This document shows positions 5,231 through 5,544 of a stretch of 5,544 nt of DNA, one piece after another. Under the pieces are notes generated by a model. That model was not told the DNA's origin, did no database searches, and was given only the letters and a program-made list of their open reading frames with translations. Origin of the DNA: Rhodobacterales bacterium UBA3077. GTDB taxonomy: Bacteria > Pseudomonadota > Alphaproteobacteria > Rhodobacterales > Rhodobacteraceae. The DNA lies in NCBI GenBank assembly GCA_002366685.1, contig DFBP01000129.1, forward strand, positions 1-5,544, read 5' to 3'. Position numbers and translations under genes: made by a program. Within the stretch, counting starts at the first letter, position 1; every line of letters starts with the position of its first letter.

Positions 5231-5544
5231 ATGCCCGGACTATTACCAAACGTGGACCCGGACGGTTTGCAGGAATTTTCAGTGGTGTTTACCGATCGGT
5301 CACTCAACCACATGTCTGCCAGTTTTCAGAAGGTGATGCGCGATATCTCGGATACCCTCAAGGGAGTCTATAACGCCGAGGCTGTCGTGGTGGTGCCGGG
5401 TGGTGGAACATTTGGTATGGAGGCCGTGGCGCGGCAGTTTGCAACGGACCAAAAGGCGCTGGTGATCCGCAATGGCTGGTTCTCCTACCGCTGGACACAA
5501 ATTTTTGATGCCGGGAAAATCCCCTCCGAACACACGGTGCTCAA
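5231..5544 (+). CDS. Class V PLP-dependent aminotransferase (alanine/serine-glyoxylate aminotransferase family), N-terminal part
   Basis: An open frame runs from ATG at 5231 off the right edge (104 codons visible), with AGGAG six bases before the start. The protein begins MPGLLPNVDPDGLQEFSVVF, the usual N-terminus of this aminotransferase group. VVVPGGGTFGMEAVARQF, about residues 54-71, is the glycine-rich loop that holds the PLP phosphate in class V enzymes. ALVIRNGWFSYRW, which follows at about residues 77-89, is the next conserved strand and turn. The catalytic lysine lies beyond the window. These are cytoplasmic fold-type I enzymes moving amino groups between small amino acids and glyoxylate or pyruvate. 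The exact substrate cannot be told; serine-glyoxylate, alanine-glyoxylate and 2-aminoethylphosphonate transaminases share these motifs. It is divergent from msrA. Confidence 0.85.
   Translation, partial: MPGLLPNVDPDGLQEFSVVFTDRSLNHMSASFQKVMRDISDTLKGVYNAEAVVVVPGGGTFGMEAVARQFATDQKALVIRNGWFSYRWTQIFDAGKIPSEHTVL

Noticed and set aside
5143..5373. Plus-strand frames starting at 5143 and 5154, and a minus-strand frame at 5300-5533
   Set aside because: They overlap the aminotransferase gene that starts at 5231, whose frame has a ribosome binding site and clear class V motifs.

Overview
The window looks like ordinary chromosome from an alphaproteobacterium, most likely a marine Rhodobacterales (roseobacter-type) strain. 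This rests on the protein families and their recognisable sequence style: a DgcN/DgcA pair, CbiB, a BktB-type thiolase, a Sec-exported MsrA and a class V aminotransferase. Base composition is moderate, with AT-rich gaps between genes. The assignment comes from recognition by eye, not from a search. No IS element, phage gene, CRISPR array, tRNA or rRNA was seen, and no gene-free stretch exceeds 300 bases.

Left part (1-2028) is all minus strand. Reading in the direction of transcription, it holds a short degenerate receiver-domain protein (1642-2028, TTG start), an unnamed 114-residue protein with a PilZ-like look (1180-1524), then dgcN (38-1033) overlapping the start of dgcA (cut by the window edge). 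DgcN and DgcA would together acetylate D-glutamate and epimerise the product towards the L form, so this is probably a D-amino-acid catabolic operon. The gap upstream of dgcN carries three TTCGAAT boxes. A 9-mer, GAATATTGC, recurs in all three gaps upstream of these minus-strand genes.

Middle part (2029-4383) is plus strand. An AT-rich 181-bp gap separates the receiver gene from the divergent cbiB (cobalamin biosynthesis, 2210-3127). This is followed by a 12-bp inverted repeat and then bktB (3211-4383), a beta-ketothiolase. No cobalamin riboswitch was recognised upstream of cbiB.

Right part (4384-5544): bktB and msrA converge on a 148-bp gap with two inverted repeats, one a perfect 11-bp-arm hairpin. 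msrA (4532-5119, minus) encodes an exported methionine sulfoxide reductase. Divergent from it, a PLP-dependent class V aminotransferase begins at 5231 and runs off the window.

The genes do not form one joint system. They are a D-glutamate operon, a possible small signalling pair, a B12 gene, a thiolase, a repair enzyme and an aminotransferase. The items most worth a second look are the receiver domain that has lost every phosphotransfer residue and the putative operator cluster upstream of dgcNA. I found no convincing undescribed multi-gene system.
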